64,000 nucleotides of DNA from Saccharomyces mikatae IFO 1815 (taxonomy: Eukaryota > Ascomycota > Saccharomycetes > Saccharomycetales > Saccharomycetaceae). Below are positions 41,119-51,195 of this stretch, piece by piece. Under the pieces are notes generated by a model. That model was not told the origin of the DNA. It ran no database searches and saw only the letters and a list, made by a program, of their open reading frames with translations. Numbering within the stretch: the stretch's first letter is position 1; every line of letters begins with the position of its first letter. The position numbers and the translations under genes were made by a program. The stretch is taken from contig NC_079263.1 in assembly GCF_947241705.1 (NCBI RefSeq), forward strand, positions 434,001 through 498,000, read 5' to 3'.

Positions 41119-41520
41119 TTACATAATAGGTAAAGGCCTATCTTTAAAGATAATTTTATATTTCATTACATCAACTAATTCTACCTTGTTATCTTTCGAG
41201 CTGAAATGCATTATACCTACCGGTACGTCCAACTTTGTTACTTTCCCAAGTAAACGCTGTTTCTTGCCGACAAACAACGTGGCCCTCTCTCCGTCGATCT
41301 GTAACGACCCAAATCGTATTATTGTTTGGCCATCTTGTACACTAAATCTTCCATCATGTTGAGAATCTTCTTTCGCCAGTGATATAAAGTCGCTCGGTAA
41401 TTCTAATTCACCTTGGATCTCTAGCATCGTTATTCCCAGAGGTGTTATCACTGTGGCTTGCTTTTCTCGTGACTGCGTCAACTTTTGCCATTGAGTAGTA
41501 TCTATATTCACACTAGGCAT
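41119..41520 (-). CDS. CTF8: CTF8, subunit of the Ctf18-RFC clamp loader
   Basis: Ctf8 with Dcc1 and Ctf18 forms an alternative RFC that loads or unloads PCNA and is needed for sister-chromatid cohesion. The 133-residue product from the ATG at 41520 (MPSVNIDTTQWQKL) has the same length and N-terminus as S. cerevisiae; the frame continues upstream only through a TTG. The conserved core is ITMLEIQGELELP, then RFGSLQIDGERATLFVGKKQRLLGKV, then VVDVMKYKIIFKDRPLPIM-like C-terminus. It is divergent from LNP1 (189 bp). Confidence 0.96.
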   Translation of the reverse strand: MPSVNIDTTQWQKLTQSREKQATVITPLGITMLEIQGELELPSDFISLAKEDSQHDGRFSVQDGQTIIRFGSLQIDGERATLFVGKKQRLLGKVTKLDVPVGIMHFSSKDNKVELVDVMKYKIIFKDRPLPIM

Positions 41521-41709
41521 TCTTTCCACTGGTTTTGTTGGGCTGATACAATGTTGGAGTTTTTCGTTACTCTTCAACTATACAATCAGTAGTGGCTTAC
41601 TGAAAAAGAACAAAGGAAAAATGAAAATTAAGATGATAACATTGTGTTGCACTATCAAGAAAGCAAAAGTACACAGAGGGGTAAACCAAACAAAAAGAAT
41701 AATTCGTAA

Positions 41710-42537
41710 ATGTTCAGTGCAGTGGGGAAATGGATCTGGGGCTCTCAAAATGACAAAGACTTTGTGACGAAGTATACTGCAGATCTATCACAAATAACCT
41801 CACAAATTCATCAATTAGATGTCGCGTTGAAGAAAAGCCAATCGATCTTGAATCAATGGCAATCCAACTTAACCTTTTACGGCATTGCCTTCACGGCATT
41901 GGCTCTGAGCTACGTATATTGGGAGTACCATGGCTTTTGGCCCTACCTCGTAATTACTACTGTGCTTTGCTTAGGATCGCTAATCCTGGTTAAATGGGCA
42001 CTAACCAAGCTCTACGCTTTTTACAACAACAACAGATTACGCAAGTTGGGGAAACTTCGTGCTGTACACCAGAAGAAACTGGAGAAGTTGAAAGAAGAAA
42101 CCCATTACAATGCTACAAGCTCGATAATTCAACGGTTTTCATCCGGTGAAGATCAAAACGACGACGCTATGGTACTTCTAGATGACGAGCTCAACGCTAA
42201 ATACCAAGAACTAAACAACCTGAAGGCAGAATTGGAAAAATTTAAAAAGGAAAGCCATATAGAGGGCTTAAAAAAGGAAGATAGTGATGCATGGTTCGAC
42301 AAAATCATCGGCGCACTGGCAGGCGGTAATGAATTGAACTCAACTAACTCGCTGTCTCCCTTCAGAAAAATCATATGTCCACAATGTCATCAGAGATCCG
42401 ATTGCTACCGGTTGGCTAATAAACCAATTGTCTTTATCTGCCCTCATTGTAGTCACAGAACAGACGAAATAAAGGAAAGAGACGCTGTCATTGAGGCTAA
42501 ACAGCCTTTGTTATTAGAGGAAGAAAAAACAAAGTGA
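41710..42537 (+). CDS. LNP1: LNP1, lunapark ER-junction protein
   Basis: Lnp1 stabilises three-way junctions of the tubular ER and works against the atlastin Sey1. The 275-residue protein has two close membrane segments (FYGIAFTALALSYVYWEYHGFW and YLVITTVLCLGSLILVKWAL, about residues 55-100), a coiled-coil region (LNAKYQELNNLKAELEKFKKE, ~155-180) and a C-terminal zinc finger C-P-Q-C ... C-P-H-C (about residues 222-245). The topology and finger define the family. Slightly shorter than the S. cerevisiae protein (278). Convergent with EGD2, 46 bp between stops. Confidence 0.96.
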   Translation: MFSAVGKWIWGSQNDKDFVTKYTADLSQITSQIHQLDVALKKSQSILNQWQSNLTFYGIAFTALALSYVYWEYHGFWPYLVITTVLCLGSLILVKWALTKLYAFYNNNRLRKLGKLRAVHQKKLEKLKEETHYNATSSIIQRFSSGEDQNDDAMVLLDDELNAKYQELNNLKAELEKFKKESHIEGLKKEDSDAWFDKIIGALAGGNELNSTNSLSPFRKIICPQCHQRSDCYRLANKPIVFICPHCSHRTDEIKERDAVIEAKQPLLLEEEKTK

Positions 42538-42583
42538 TTTGCGTTAGAATAACTACGTACCCTATATAACATATTATATATCA

Positions 42584-43108
42584 TTATTTAGATAAGGACA
42601 TGATAGCGTTGACTAAGTCACCATTGTGTGCTTTCAGAGCTTTGATAGCTTGGTTTTTAGAAACATTAGTTTGTTGAACGACCAACTCGATGTCATCCTT
42701 GTTCAAGTCTCCAGCGTCAACTTCACCTTCTTCGTCATCTTCTTGTGCGGCGGCGTTGACACTGCCTTCAGCAGCAGCTTGCATATCAGCTTGGATATCT
42801 TCTGGAGACTTGGTAGCAACGTCTTCATTAGATGGCATAATACCGCTGGCTTGAGCTTGTTGTTGAGCAGCGGCTAGCTTTTGGGTAAAGTTGTCAACCT
42901 TGGCTTCACCGAAGACAACGTAGTTGCCACCGACAGATCTGAAGACCTCAGGCTTTTCAATGGCATAGATTTGGTTGTCCTTCTTTCTAAAAGTGACTCT
43001 GATGATACCTGGGATTTGCTTTAAACCCAACTTGCCAATCAATTCTCTGGCTTTCTTTTCGTTCTTGTTTAAGACGGTAACGTTGGCGTTTTCTGGAATA
43101 ACAGACAT
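42584..43108 (-). CDS. EGD2: EGD2, alpha subunit of the nascent polypeptide-associated complex
   Basis: Egd2 pairs with Egd1 (beta-NAC) at the ribosome exit tunnel and binds emerging chains. From the ATG at 43108 (MSVIPENANVTVLNKNEKKAR) the product has 174 residues, equal to S. cerevisiae; the two codons before it start from a TTG. The NAC domain covers about 15-80 (GLKQIPGIIRVTFRKKDNQIYAIEKPEVFRS, YVVFGEAKVDNFTQK), an acidic linker follows, and a UBA domain ends the protein (DIELVVQQTNVSKNQAIKALKAHNGDLVNAIMSL). Codon bias indicates high expression. Confidence 0.98.
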   Translation of the reverse strand: MSVIPENANVTVLNKNEKKARELIGKLGLKQIPGIIRVTFRKKDNQIYAIEKPEVFRSVGGNYVVFGEAKVDNFTQKLAAAQQQAQASGIMPSNEDVATKSPEDIQADMQAAAEGSVNAAAQEDDEEGEVDAGDLNKDDIELVVQQTNVSKNQAIKALKAHNGDLVNAIMSLSK

Positions 43109-43531
43109 TGTCAATTGAGTGTGTGAATGTGTAAGTGCTTGAGTGGCTGCTCTGAAAAGGGGACTTTATTAAGATCTTTCTTGTTATAATAATCCTTCTT
43201 TCAACTTTCTTCATTCTTCTTTTCCTTCGGCGACGAAAATTTTTCGAAAAAAAAAAAAGACCTAAAAAAAGTCATAAAGCCTACTTTTTCCAGAACACCC
43301 AGATCCTAATTCCTAGAATATTTTATATAACCCTATAGTTAATAGCTTTTAACCCCTCATTATGGTAGGTCATAGGCATTGAAATTTCACGGCAACTTCC
43401 CTTCCTGGCTTAAAGGATATTATACTATTAAACTATTCCTAATAGAAAGTAAGCAGTTACATCTCACAACCACACACAAGTCAGAAGGCATATATATGTA
43501 AAATCAGGTAGGGAAGCTGGCACATAACTAC
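43109..43531. promoter_or_regulatory. Divergent EGD2/MDM31 promoter
   Basis: This 423-bp divergent gap has a poly-A run (43248-43258) and T-rich stretches in the centre, fitting a nucleosome-free region. TATATAACC (43324-43332) is a possible TATA box. No factor site is clear. Confidence 0.4.
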
Positions 43532-45271
43532 ATGTCTCTTTTTAGCAGGCCATTTCTGAGGAGGTCCCGGCAGTTTTCGGTAACAAGGTATGTGTATTGG
43601 GCTAGAAATCCCTCTCTTGGAAGAAACATTAGGATACCATTAACAGCAAAACCATTAATAAGAGTATACTCTAATGAGCTGAAACCTGAAAAGGAGACTT
43701 CTTCGGGCAAAAAATCAAAAAAACTATCCAATTTGAAATACATTACTGAGAGAGATTCCCTGTTGGTGCAGACCAACAATATTTTCACAAAGCTCAAAAT
43801 TAATATACGATGGTACTTGAAGAAGTCTACTCGGCCGTTTAATTCAGACGATATAAGTGCGTTTGTCTCATGGATTCTTGTGAGTAACATTTTCATATTC
43901 ATCTTTTGGACGACTACTTTTGTATCATTGGTCCTTTACTTAATTAATACCGTGTTTGCACAGGAATATCTCGCAAGTAAGATCGGTAAATTCATTACCA
44001 AGAATGATTCGTTATCAATTGTTTTCGAGACCGCCATTGTACCAGACTGGTCGTCTGGGAAAATCAGCTTTCAAAAAGTCTTCGTCTCCAGAAGGCCAAA
44101 AATCTCGCACAGCTTCACCAAGGGTTCACAGCAAGATGCCCTGCAAAGAGCGAAGTTGGCCCTCAGTGAAAGAATTTTAGTCAACCAGCAGGATTTTGAC
44201 AATGGCAACTATACCCAATTTGACCTGACAATCGACCAAGTGGACATATCGCTGAATTTCAGAAAATGGATCAATGGGAAGGGTATCCTAGACGAAGTGA
44301 CTATCAACGGGCTCAGAGGAGTTATAGACAGAACACATGTGGTGTGGAGAAAAGATGACGACCCTAAGAACTATTTAAACGTCTATCAACCGGGCGATTT
44401 TGAAATATCAAAATTTACCATGAACGACGTCCTTTGCACACTGTACCAGCCAAACGGGTTCAGGCCGTTCCAGATAAGTATATTTAACTGTGATCTACCG
44501 CAATTAAGGAAGCACTGGTTGTTCTATGATATTTTAAATGCAAACAATATCAATGGTACCTACGATAATTCCATGTTCACCATCCACAAAAAGTTCAGAA
44601 CAGATGACCAACATCAGGATCCCACCTTGTTGTGGAAACAAATGACAAGGTTTAGAGTAGACAATCTTGACATTGATCATCTGAACGCTGGTATTGAAGG
44701 ACCCTTTGGATGGATCAGTGAAGGTCGTGTAAACATGATCGGCGACGTTCTTTTACCAGACGAGGATGCGGCATCAGATTCACTGCAATTGACCGAAATC
44801 CTCACTGAAATAGGAGATCGCCTGATCAAAGAAGCCAAAAGGTACACTTCATCTTTGCCTCTAGTTGGACCAGGATTTTCCCATGCCGTCGACAAAATTG
44901 ATCCGAATGACTACTTTATTATGGACTTTTCTCTAAGATTATACAATGTCAAAGCAGAAGTGCCTTTGTTCACTTCGGGATTAACATATATCAACAGCGC
45001 ATTGATAAGGCCTATTGTCGGATACATCAATTCTCACAGAACATATATCCCCATTAAATGCCGTATTGTAAAAAAGAAGTCCGATTTTGAAGGCTCATGG
45101 ACCATCTACGATTCATACCTCATGCGAGATCTAAGTGCTGAGGCGTACGACGCCTTTGCCAACTACGTTGCAGACGATGAAAAGAGGTCATTGCGCTTGA
45201 GAAGGGTTGGATTTTGGTCGCTGCAGCTTATACTCCAAGTGATCTTGATGAGTCTCGGTGCCATTGCATAA
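43532..45271 (+). CDS. MDM31: MDM31, mitochondrial inner-membrane protein
   Basis: Mdm31 is an inner-membrane protein that, with Mdm32, supports mitochondrial shape, mtDNA inheritance and lipid (cardiolipin/PE) homeostasis. The 579-residue protein equals the S. cerevisiae length. It begins with an Arg/Ser-rich mitochondrial presequence (SLFSRPFLRRSRQFSVTRYVYWARN). A membrane segment lies near residues 108-140 (AFVSWILVSNIFIFIFWTTTFVSLVLYLINTVF) and a second at the C-terminus (RVGFWSLQLILQVILMSLGAIA). The domain between faces the intermembrane space. Biochemical role is incompletely known. Confidence 0.96.
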   Translation: MSLFSRPFLRRSRQFSVTRYVYWARNPSLGRNIRIPLTAKPLIRVYSNELKPEKETSSGKKSKKLSNLKYITERDSLLVQTNNIFTKLKINIRWYLKKSTRPFNSDDISAFVSWILVSNIFIFIFWTTTFVSLVLYLINTVFAQEYLASKIGKFITKNDSLSIVFETAIVPDWSSGKISFQKVFVSRRPKISHSFTKGSQQDALQRAKLALSERILVNQQDFDNGNYTQFDLTIDQVDISLNFRKWINGKGILDEVTINGLRGVIDRTHVVWRKDDDPKNYLNVYQPGDFEISKFTMNDVLCTLYQPNGFRPFQISIFNCDLPQLRKHWLFYDILNANNINGTYDNSMFTIHKKFRTDDQHQDPTLLWKQMTRFRVDNLDIDHLNAGIEGPFGWISEGRVNMIGDVLLPDEDAASDSLQLTEILTEIGDRLIKEAKRYTSSLPLVGPGFSHAVDKIDPNDYFIMDFSLRLYNVKAEVPLFTSGLTYINSALIRPIVGYINSHRTYIPIKCRIVKKKSDFEGSWTIYDSYLMRDLSAEAYDAFANYVADDEKRSLRLRRVGFWSLQLILQVILMSLGAIA

Positions 45272-45623
45272 AAAACTCATAGACACTCATTTATTTTCTG
45301 TACATAGACATCTACATAGCATCGTTCTTTCTACTGCTTTGCTTAATTTGTGACGCATTTTTCTTCTCTAACCGGAAAACCTATAATGAAAAAAAAAAAA
45401 TAGGCGAAAAATATCAGGCCCCCCTTATGGAGGGAGAGAAGGGGAAGAGGAGTTGCCAAACAGAAAGAAGTAGATCAGCACCCTTTTATTGTTAAAAGTT
45501 TCTGAGTGTGGGAGTGAGTGTCAAAAGAGAAGAAATAAAATTGAAGTTAATCGGAACTAATATTGTGTTTGCGTGTGAGTATAGTTTCAAAAGACCTGCA
45601 AATTCAATTGTAATATAATAAGC
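45272..45623 (+). promoter_or_regulatory. NVJ1 promoter with two STRE motifs
   Basis: This 352-bp gap contains a poly-A run (45390-45400), then CCCCT (45421-45425) and AGGGG (45440-45444) inside a GC-rich island about 180-200 bp before NVJ1. These are Msn2/Msn4 stress-response elements in opposite orientation, which fits the known induction of NVJ1 on starvation and in stationary phase. Confidence 0.55.
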
Positions 45624-46601
45624 ATGACTCATCCTCCAGTGGTCCGTGGAATCTTCTCGTTAGGTCTTTCTGTTGCGGTTTTAAAAGGTGTCCAAAAAAC
45701 AGTTCGTAAACATTTGGAAAAGCAGGGTTGGATAGAACCTCAGGAAGTGGACTATGAGTTGATTTTTACTATAGATAGGTTGAAAAACTTAATAGATGAT
45801 AAGCATAATCCTTTAACTGCCGTACAGCAAGATATCAGTGAATTGAGCTGGCGAAAAGTACTCAATTTTATCTCAAGACAATTTAGCGAGCTGGACACAC
45901 GAATATATGTTCTTATACTACTTCTATCTCTTCTAGTTCCTATTGTATGGAGTGTTCTCGATGGCGATCATGAAGGTGCACTAGAGGACAACGACAATGA
46001 TATTAACGTGGATATTATTGAAAACGAAAGAAGGCTGAAGCACTACAACGATGGTGAAAGGGCAGTATTGCAATTTGGTAAAAATAGGTCCGAACCTATT
46101 ATACTGAGCTACAAGAATATGAATGTCTTAGAAGGAGAGCATGAGTTTACCAACAAGAAAGACCATGATGCCAGCCATTTAACAAGCAAGAGCGAAAATG
46201 CACTGGATAAGGCAGAGAGTAAAGATGTTTTTGATGATCATCCAGAACAACAACCCAAAGTAGACATAAAATGCGATAAGAACGACTTGAGCGAAGAAGA
46301 AAATGGTGAGGACAGTGATAACAAGGAGGAAGACCACTCCTCTAGTTTGGAATTAGAGTCACAGAGTGAATCCAAAGTAGAGAGTACTGCAGAGCCTGAT
46401 GTTCTCTCAAGGGATACCCGAACAACTTCTTCCCTCAAGTCAAGTACCTCGTTCCCAGTATCATTCAAGGGCTCAATAGACCTCAGATCCTTGAATCCAC
46501 CTTCATCTTTGTTGCACCTACAGGTATCGCCCACAAAATCTACTAATTTGGATGCCCAGGTGAACACTGAACAAGCATACTCTCAACCATTCAGGTACTG
46601 A
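45624..46601 (+). CDS. NVJ1: NVJ1, nucleus-vacuole junction tether
   Basis: Nvj1 sits in the outer nuclear membrane and binds Vac8 on the vacuole, forming nucleus-vacuole junctions used for piecemeal microautophagy of the nucleus. The 325-residue protein has an N-terminal hydrophobic perinuclear stretch (PVVRGIFSLGLSVAVLKGVQK), one clear membrane segment near residues 92-112 (RIYVLILLLSLLVPIVWSVL), then a long acidic, Ser-rich cytosolic tail whose end (SLLHLQVSPTKSTNLDAQ) should bind Vac8 armadillo repeats. The acidic part is low complexity and will evolve quickly. Confidence 0.95.
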   Translation: MTHPPVVRGIFSLGLSVAVLKGVQKTVRKHLEKQGWIEPQEVDYELIFTIDRLKNLIDDKHNPLTAVQQDISELSWRKVLNFISRQFSELDTRIYVLILLLSLLVPIVWSVLDGDHEGALEDNDNDINVDIIENERRLKHYNDGERAVLQFGKNRSEPIILSYKNMNVLEGEHEFTNKKDHDASHLTSKSENALDKAESKDVFDDHPEQQPKVDIKCDKNDLSEEENGEDSDNKEEDHSSSLELESQSESKVESTAEPDVLSRDTRTTSSLKSSTSFPVSFKGSIDLRSLNPPSSLLHLQVSPTKSTNLDAQVNTEQAYSQPFRY

Positions 46602-46813
46602 TGTACTATTTCCGTCATTTTAATTACTACTGTCATTTACAACGAGCTGCGAAAAAATTTTCTTAATGTGAAGGGAAAAACTGAAAAATTTTGAAAAATA
46701 TAACGATGAGATGGATTTCTCAAATAGTTCTACGTAGTTGAAGTACATACTACTAGTCCAGTGTAATATTTAACGCCGAACAATTCCCATATACATACGT
46801 ACTGTGGTACACA
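46602..46813 (+). promoter_or_regulatory. UTP9 promoter with RRPE and PAC motifs
   Basis: TGAAAAATTTT (46682-46692) matches the rRNA-processing element, and CGATGAGA (46704-46711) carries the PAC core GATGAG, 12 bp apart and about 105-130 bp before the ATG. A second A/T block GAAAAAATTTTC lies at 46651. The arrangement is the same as at RIX1 and NMD3 and is typical of ribosome-biogenesis genes. Confidence 0.65.
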
Positions 46814-48538
46814 ATGGGCACTTCTTTGGATTTAGTAGCGAGCTTCTCGCATGATTCTACACGTTTTGCATTTCAAGCGAGTGTCGCCCAAAAGAACAAT
46901 GTGGATATCTACCCATTGAATGAAACCAAGGATTATGAGGTGAACAGTTCATTGGTGAGCCATATCGACTATGAAATCAACGACATGAAAGCTTCTGATG
47001 TAATTTATTTTGGATGGTGTAGTGATTTGGTAGATACGCAGTCATTGAACATGAAAAGGAAAATAGATGATGAAGAAAATAGTGAATACAGTGGGCAAAG
47101 ATACGAAAATTTTTTTGTTAACGGGTTTCCTGATGGAAGAATTGTTGTTTACTCTTCCAGTGGTAAAGACATAGTCAATATTATCAAAAGTAAAAAGGAC
47201 ATTTTAGGCGCAGACACGGACAAGTCTAATATTTGGATTTTAGACAGTGATAAAGTAGTGAAAAAATTACAATACAATGATTCTAAACCTATAAAGACTT
47301 TCACACTCGTTGATGGTAAGGAAGATGAAATAATTCATTTTCAAATTCTGCATCAAAATGGTATTCTATTGGTATGCATCATTACTGAAAAAATGGTTTA
47401 TATTGTTGATCCATCAAAGAGAAGACCTTCCACGAAATATAAATTTGAATTTTCTAATGCTGTGACATGCGAATTTTCTTCAGATGGTAAGTTTTTGTTA
47501 ATTGCGGATCTCGAAAAATTAACAGTTTTCGACTTGACAAGCGATGAAAAAGTAGTCCACTCATGGTCAGTTCAGGTGAAAAAGATAAGAAATTTTGATG
47601 ATATGATAATGGCATTGACCATCGATGGTAAGATATATGTTTATAAAATTGGTGAAGCCGATAAAGTTTGCTCTATAATTGTCAATGAGAATCTAGAAAT
47701 TATAGATTTCACGCCAACGAACAATAAGCAACAAGTTTTAATCTCGTGGCTTAATGTCAACGAACCTAATTTCGAATCGCTTTCTTTGAAGGAAATTCTC
47801 GGCAAGGAACTTATTACAATTAACGAAGATAAGGAAGTTGAATCTGTTGAAGCAGACCAAAAAGCGGTGCTTGAAGAAGAAGCCGTGCCAGAGGTGCAAG
47901 ATGATAAAAAAAAAACCGAAATCAAGACAAACAAGAAGGCCAGTAAGACAGAGCAGGCTGAAATCGCACACATCCTTTCATCTCACCTAGAATCTAATTC
48001 AACAGAAATCCTAGATGACCTAATGTCAGATAGCTGGACAGAATCTGAGGTTAAAAAATTTATTGTTACTAAGATCAATACAATGGACCATCTAAGCAAA
48101 GTATTATTGGCTATATCAGAACCAATGACACAAAATCCATGGAATGAACAAGAATTGCTTCCGTTGTGGCTCAAATGGATGTTAACTTTGAAAAGTGGAG
48201 AGTTAAACTCTATAAAGGATAAACATACAAAGAAAATATTAAAACATTTAAAATCAGCACTAAGATCTTCAGAAGAAATCCTGCCTGCGCTATTGGGAAT
48301 ACAAGGTAGATTAGAAATGTTAAGGAGGCAGGCAAAACTAAGGGAAGATCTTGCACAGCTAACTATGCAAGATCAAGAAGTTGAAGATGAAGAAATAGAA
48401 GTTATAGAGCATTCAAATGTAATCAATAATCCTTCGCAGGTTCAAACGTCGCCTATTGAAAAACTTGAACAAGATTCAATTGTTTACGCCAACGGAGAAA
48501 GTGACGAATTCGTCGACGCATCGGAATATAAAGACTGA
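46814..48538 (+). CDS. UTP9: UTP9, t-UTP/UtpA subunit of the small-subunit processome
   Basis: Utp9 is a nucleolar subunit of UtpA, which binds the start of the pre-rRNA and links Pol I transcription to 18S rRNA processing. The 574-residue protein (575 in S. cerevisiae) has a beta-propeller-like N-terminal half (SLDLVASFSHDSTRFAFQAS, SDGKFLLIADLEKLTVFDL) and a helical C-terminal domain (~390-530) after a lysine-rich linker, with an acidic end. No WD dipeptides are perfect, as usual for this family. Confidence 0.96.
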   Translation: MGTSLDLVASFSHDSTRFAFQASVAQKNNVDIYPLNETKDYEVNSSLVSHIDYEINDMKASDVIYFGWCSDLVDTQSLNMKRKIDDEENSEYSGQRYENFFVNGFPDGRIVVYSSSGKDIVNIIKSKKDILGADTDKSNIWILDSDKVVKKLQYNDSKPIKTFTLVDGKEDEIIHFQILHQNGILLVCIITEKMVYIVDPSKRRPSTKYKFEFSNAVTCEFSSDGKFLLIADLEKLTVFDLTSDEKVVHSWSVQVKKIRNFDDMIMALTIDGKIYVYKIGEADKVCSIIVNENLEIIDFTPTNNKQQVLISWLNVNEPNFESLSLKEILGKELITINEDKEVESVEADQKAVLEEEAVPEVQDDKKKTEIKTNKKASKTEQAEIAHILSSHLESNSTEILDDLMSDSWTESEVKKFIVTKINTMDHLSKVLLAISEPMTQNPWNEQELLPLWLKWMLTLKSGELNSIKDKHTKKILKHLKSALRSSEEILPALLGIQGRLEMLRRQAKLREDLAQLTMQDQEVEDEEIEVIEHSNVINNPSQVQTSPIEKLEQDSIVYANGESDEFVDASEYKD

Positions 48539-48783
48539 TCAAGCATTTTAAATATATTAAAGTATATACAAAGAAAAGTTCCTCATGGAAACCACTTTTG
48601 ATGTGTTTGTTAATTTTCCATATTACTGTCATAGTTATCGTTTGAAACGGCTCATCGCAAAGAAAAATTTTCAATATTGAACTATAATATGAAATATAAT
48701 GGAAACTAATACTTTCATGATGTCTCATTCGCAGTATTTTGGTCGCTAAAAATTACTAACACAAGAATAGCCAAAATATAAGC
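48539..48783 (+). promoter_or_regulatory. RIX1 promoter with PAC and RRPE motifs
   Basis: GCTCATCGC (48650-48658, PAC on the minus strand) is followed four bases later by GAAAAATTTT (48662-48671, RRPE), about 115-130 bp before the ATG. Both are exact to the known consensus cores and fit a gene for 60S assembly. Confidence 0.65.
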
Positions 48784-51072
48784 ATGTCGGAGGAATATAT
48801 TGCAGCTTCTACCTTGGCCAGAAACTTGGAATTTTCCAAGGGGAATGAGTTCCATACTATTTTGACGACATTAAGATCGCCCGTTTATGTTAATGAACAG
48901 CTATTGAAATCTGAATTGGGTTTCCTTGTTACAAAAATTCTGAAATTACTCAGGTCAAGCAATGATTTTGACCTTTGGAAGGGATGTCATACTTCTGTTG
49001 TAGTTTGCGCCTATAATCCATTGATTTTATCTACCCATGGTGGACAATTACTTGCTGCTGTTTATTCAAGGCTAGAACAAAAGACAAATTTTTACTCTTC
49101 CGTTATTTCTTCTTCACATGGAAAGCAGTTATTCAATACTCTGATTTCCTCTATGGCAATTATCATTGATCTAATGAAGAATAAACCTACATTGTCAAGA
49201 GAGGCGTTGGTTCCTAAACTAAGAGCTATAATTCCAACATTAATTACTCTGTCTCAATACGAGCCCGAACTCGTTTTACCAGTGTTACAAAAATTATTAA
49301 AGAGAAATACCACTACATTTAAGCCATTTGTCAATAAATTTCGTACTGTTCTAACTAATTTAATCATATCAGATTATGCCTCTTTAGGCTCTAAAACGCA
49401 GAAACTCGTTTGTGATAATTTTGCTTATTTGCATTTGCTAAAGATTCAAGTTAGCAATACAAACGATGACGAAACCCAGGCGCATCACAAAGTTTATGCT
49501 GATTCTAATTGGAGAACAGGGCTATTATCTATCTTATCACAATTCAAACCGGTTGTTTTGTTATGTGGAGAGATTTTGGATTTTGAACAAGATAATGAGC
49601 TGTACAAATTAATCAAATCTTTACCAGATAAAGATGAATCCAACGATAAAGCTGATTTTTTGCCCGCATTGAAACTTGACTTCAATGCACCTTTAACTTT
49701 GTGGGAAATTCCACAACGTTTGTCATTATTTGTGGACATGCTTGTTGCATTCATCTCTTTGCCTACTCCATTTCCCATTCGAGTTCCATTGGGTGGTATC
49801 AACTCTCTTTCTGAAGTTTTGTTAGGAATTAACAACAAATATTTACCTTTAAAGAAAGAACTACGTCGCGATAATGAATTAAATGGTGTCATCAATAGTA
49901 TCTTACCTCAAATACAATTCCAGGGTATCAGGTTGTGGGAAACTATGGTTTCTAAATATGGAAAGTGTGGCTTATCATTTTTCGAAGGTATTCTTTCTTC
50001 TGTTGAACTTTTCATTCCCTTAAAAAGAAAGAACAATAAAGAGATTGACTTTAGTGTTGTGGGGTCCTTGAAATTCGAGTTTTTCACTATTTTCAGACTA
50101 ATAAATATGATGATGTCACACTTAGGTCACCAACTAAACACAATTAGCGTCATATCTCAATTAATCGATGTCGCATTGTTTTTATCTCGCGATAAAACAA
50201 TGATTGATTCTCTGTTTAAGAATCGTAAAGGAAATATGAAGCAACAGGCTAAAACGAAACAATCGAAGAAAAGTAAAAGTACCGAAGGTGCATTTTCTGA
50301 CATTTATACGCATCCAGAATTATTCATATGCAGGAATTCCATGAATTGGTTGAATGAGATTAATGAATTTTTTACTACGGTGTTAAATAATTGGATTTTA
50401 CCTTCCACTCCACATATTCAAATTTTGAAATATAGTATCACACAATCTTTAAGATTGAAGGAAAAACTTGGTTATATTCCAGAAAGCTTTGTTGATCTTT
50501 TACGTTCTGAAGTTCTTCACCCAGGTAATGAACGGGTTTCAATTTTACCGATTGCAATATCACTGTTAAAGAATACAAACGATGATATGTTTGAGTTACT
50601 GTGTCATCCAAAAGTTCCGGTTGGTATGATGTACCAATTGCACAAACCTTTGGATCTAGGCGAAGAGGAAAAGGTGGAAGAAAGGAACAATGAGAGAGAG
50701 AGAGAGACTAACGGATCATATTCTCATGCAAGTACCGATTTAAAAACTTTCAAAGCGTTAGAAAATTTGGAAAACGTAGCAATTCCTGAACCCGAACGCA
50801 CAGTTCCGGAGCTAATGGACAACACCGCCGTCTTTAAGAAGAGAACAGTAGAAGACATTATTGAAAAAGAAACTGCATCTCTGAACAAGAAAGTAAAAGT
50901 TGTAGAGGAAACAACCGTTGAAAATGGCAAAGAATTGACCGTGGAAGAAACTATAGGTCAAACTAAATTGGATGCTAAGCTAGTGGAGGACAGTGACGAT
51001 GAAGAACAAGAGTTCGAAATTCCTGCTATTGAATTGAGTGATGAAGATGAGGATGATGAGAAAGAGGAATAA
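48784..51072 (+). CDS. RIX1: RIX1, scaffold of the Rix1 complex in 60S maturation
   Basis: Rix1 with Ipi1 and Ipi3 binds nucleoplasmic pre-60S particles together with the Rea1 ATPase, and it also takes part in pre-replicative complex assembly. The 762-residue protein (763 in S. cerevisiae) is helical, HEAT-like over ~1-580 (TLRSPVYVNEQLLKSELGFLV, QYEPELVLPVLQKLLKRN). A basic patch (KQQAKTKQSKKSKS) lies near 490, and the tail is acidic and disordered (EDSDDEEQEFEIPAIELSDEDED). No catalytic motif is expected. Promoter motifs match its role. Confidence 0.96.
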   Translation: MSEEYIAASTLARNLEFSKGNEFHTILTTLRSPVYVNEQLLKSELGFLVTKILKLLRSSNDFDLWKGCHTSVVVCAYNPLILSTHGGQLLAAVYSRLEQKTNFYSSVISSSHGKQLFNTLISSMAIIIDLMKNKPTLSREALVPKLRAIIPTLITLSQYEPELVLPVLQKLLKRNTTTFKPFVNKFRTVLTNLIISDYASLGSKTQKLVCDNFAYLHLLKIQVSNTNDDETQAHHKVYADSNWRTGLLSILSQFKPVVLLCGEILDFEQDNELYKLIKSLPDKDESNDKADFLPALKLDFNAPLTLWEIPQRLSLFVDMLVAFISLPTPFPIRVPLGGINSLSEVLLGINNKYLPLKKELRRDNELNGVINSILPQIQFQGIRLWETMVSKYGKCGLSFFEGILSSVELFIPLKRKNNKEIDFSVVGSLKFEFFTIFRLINMMMSHLGHQLNTISVISQLIDVALFLSRDKTMIDSLFKNRKGNMKQQAKTKQSKKSKSTEGAFSDIYTHPELFICRNSMNWLNEINEFFTTVLNNWILPSTPHIQILKYSITQSLRLKEKLGYIPESFVDLLRSEVLHPGNERVSILPIAISLLKNTNDDMFELLCHPKVPVGMMYQLHKPLDLGEEEKVEERNNERERETNGSYSHASTDLKTFKALENLENVAIPEPERTVPELMDNTAVFKKRTVEDIIEKETASLNKKVKVVEETTVENGKELTVEETIGQTKLDAKLVEDSDDEEQEFEIPAIELSDEDEDDEKEE

Positions 51073-51195
51073 GCACAGGCTGATTATGTTTGGCTTTTAT
51101 TTAAACTGGAATATATACGTGTATGTGCTTAAAATGTAAAAACATGTACGAATAAAAGTAGCATAGAATTATAAACAAGATTTAACTCTGAGATT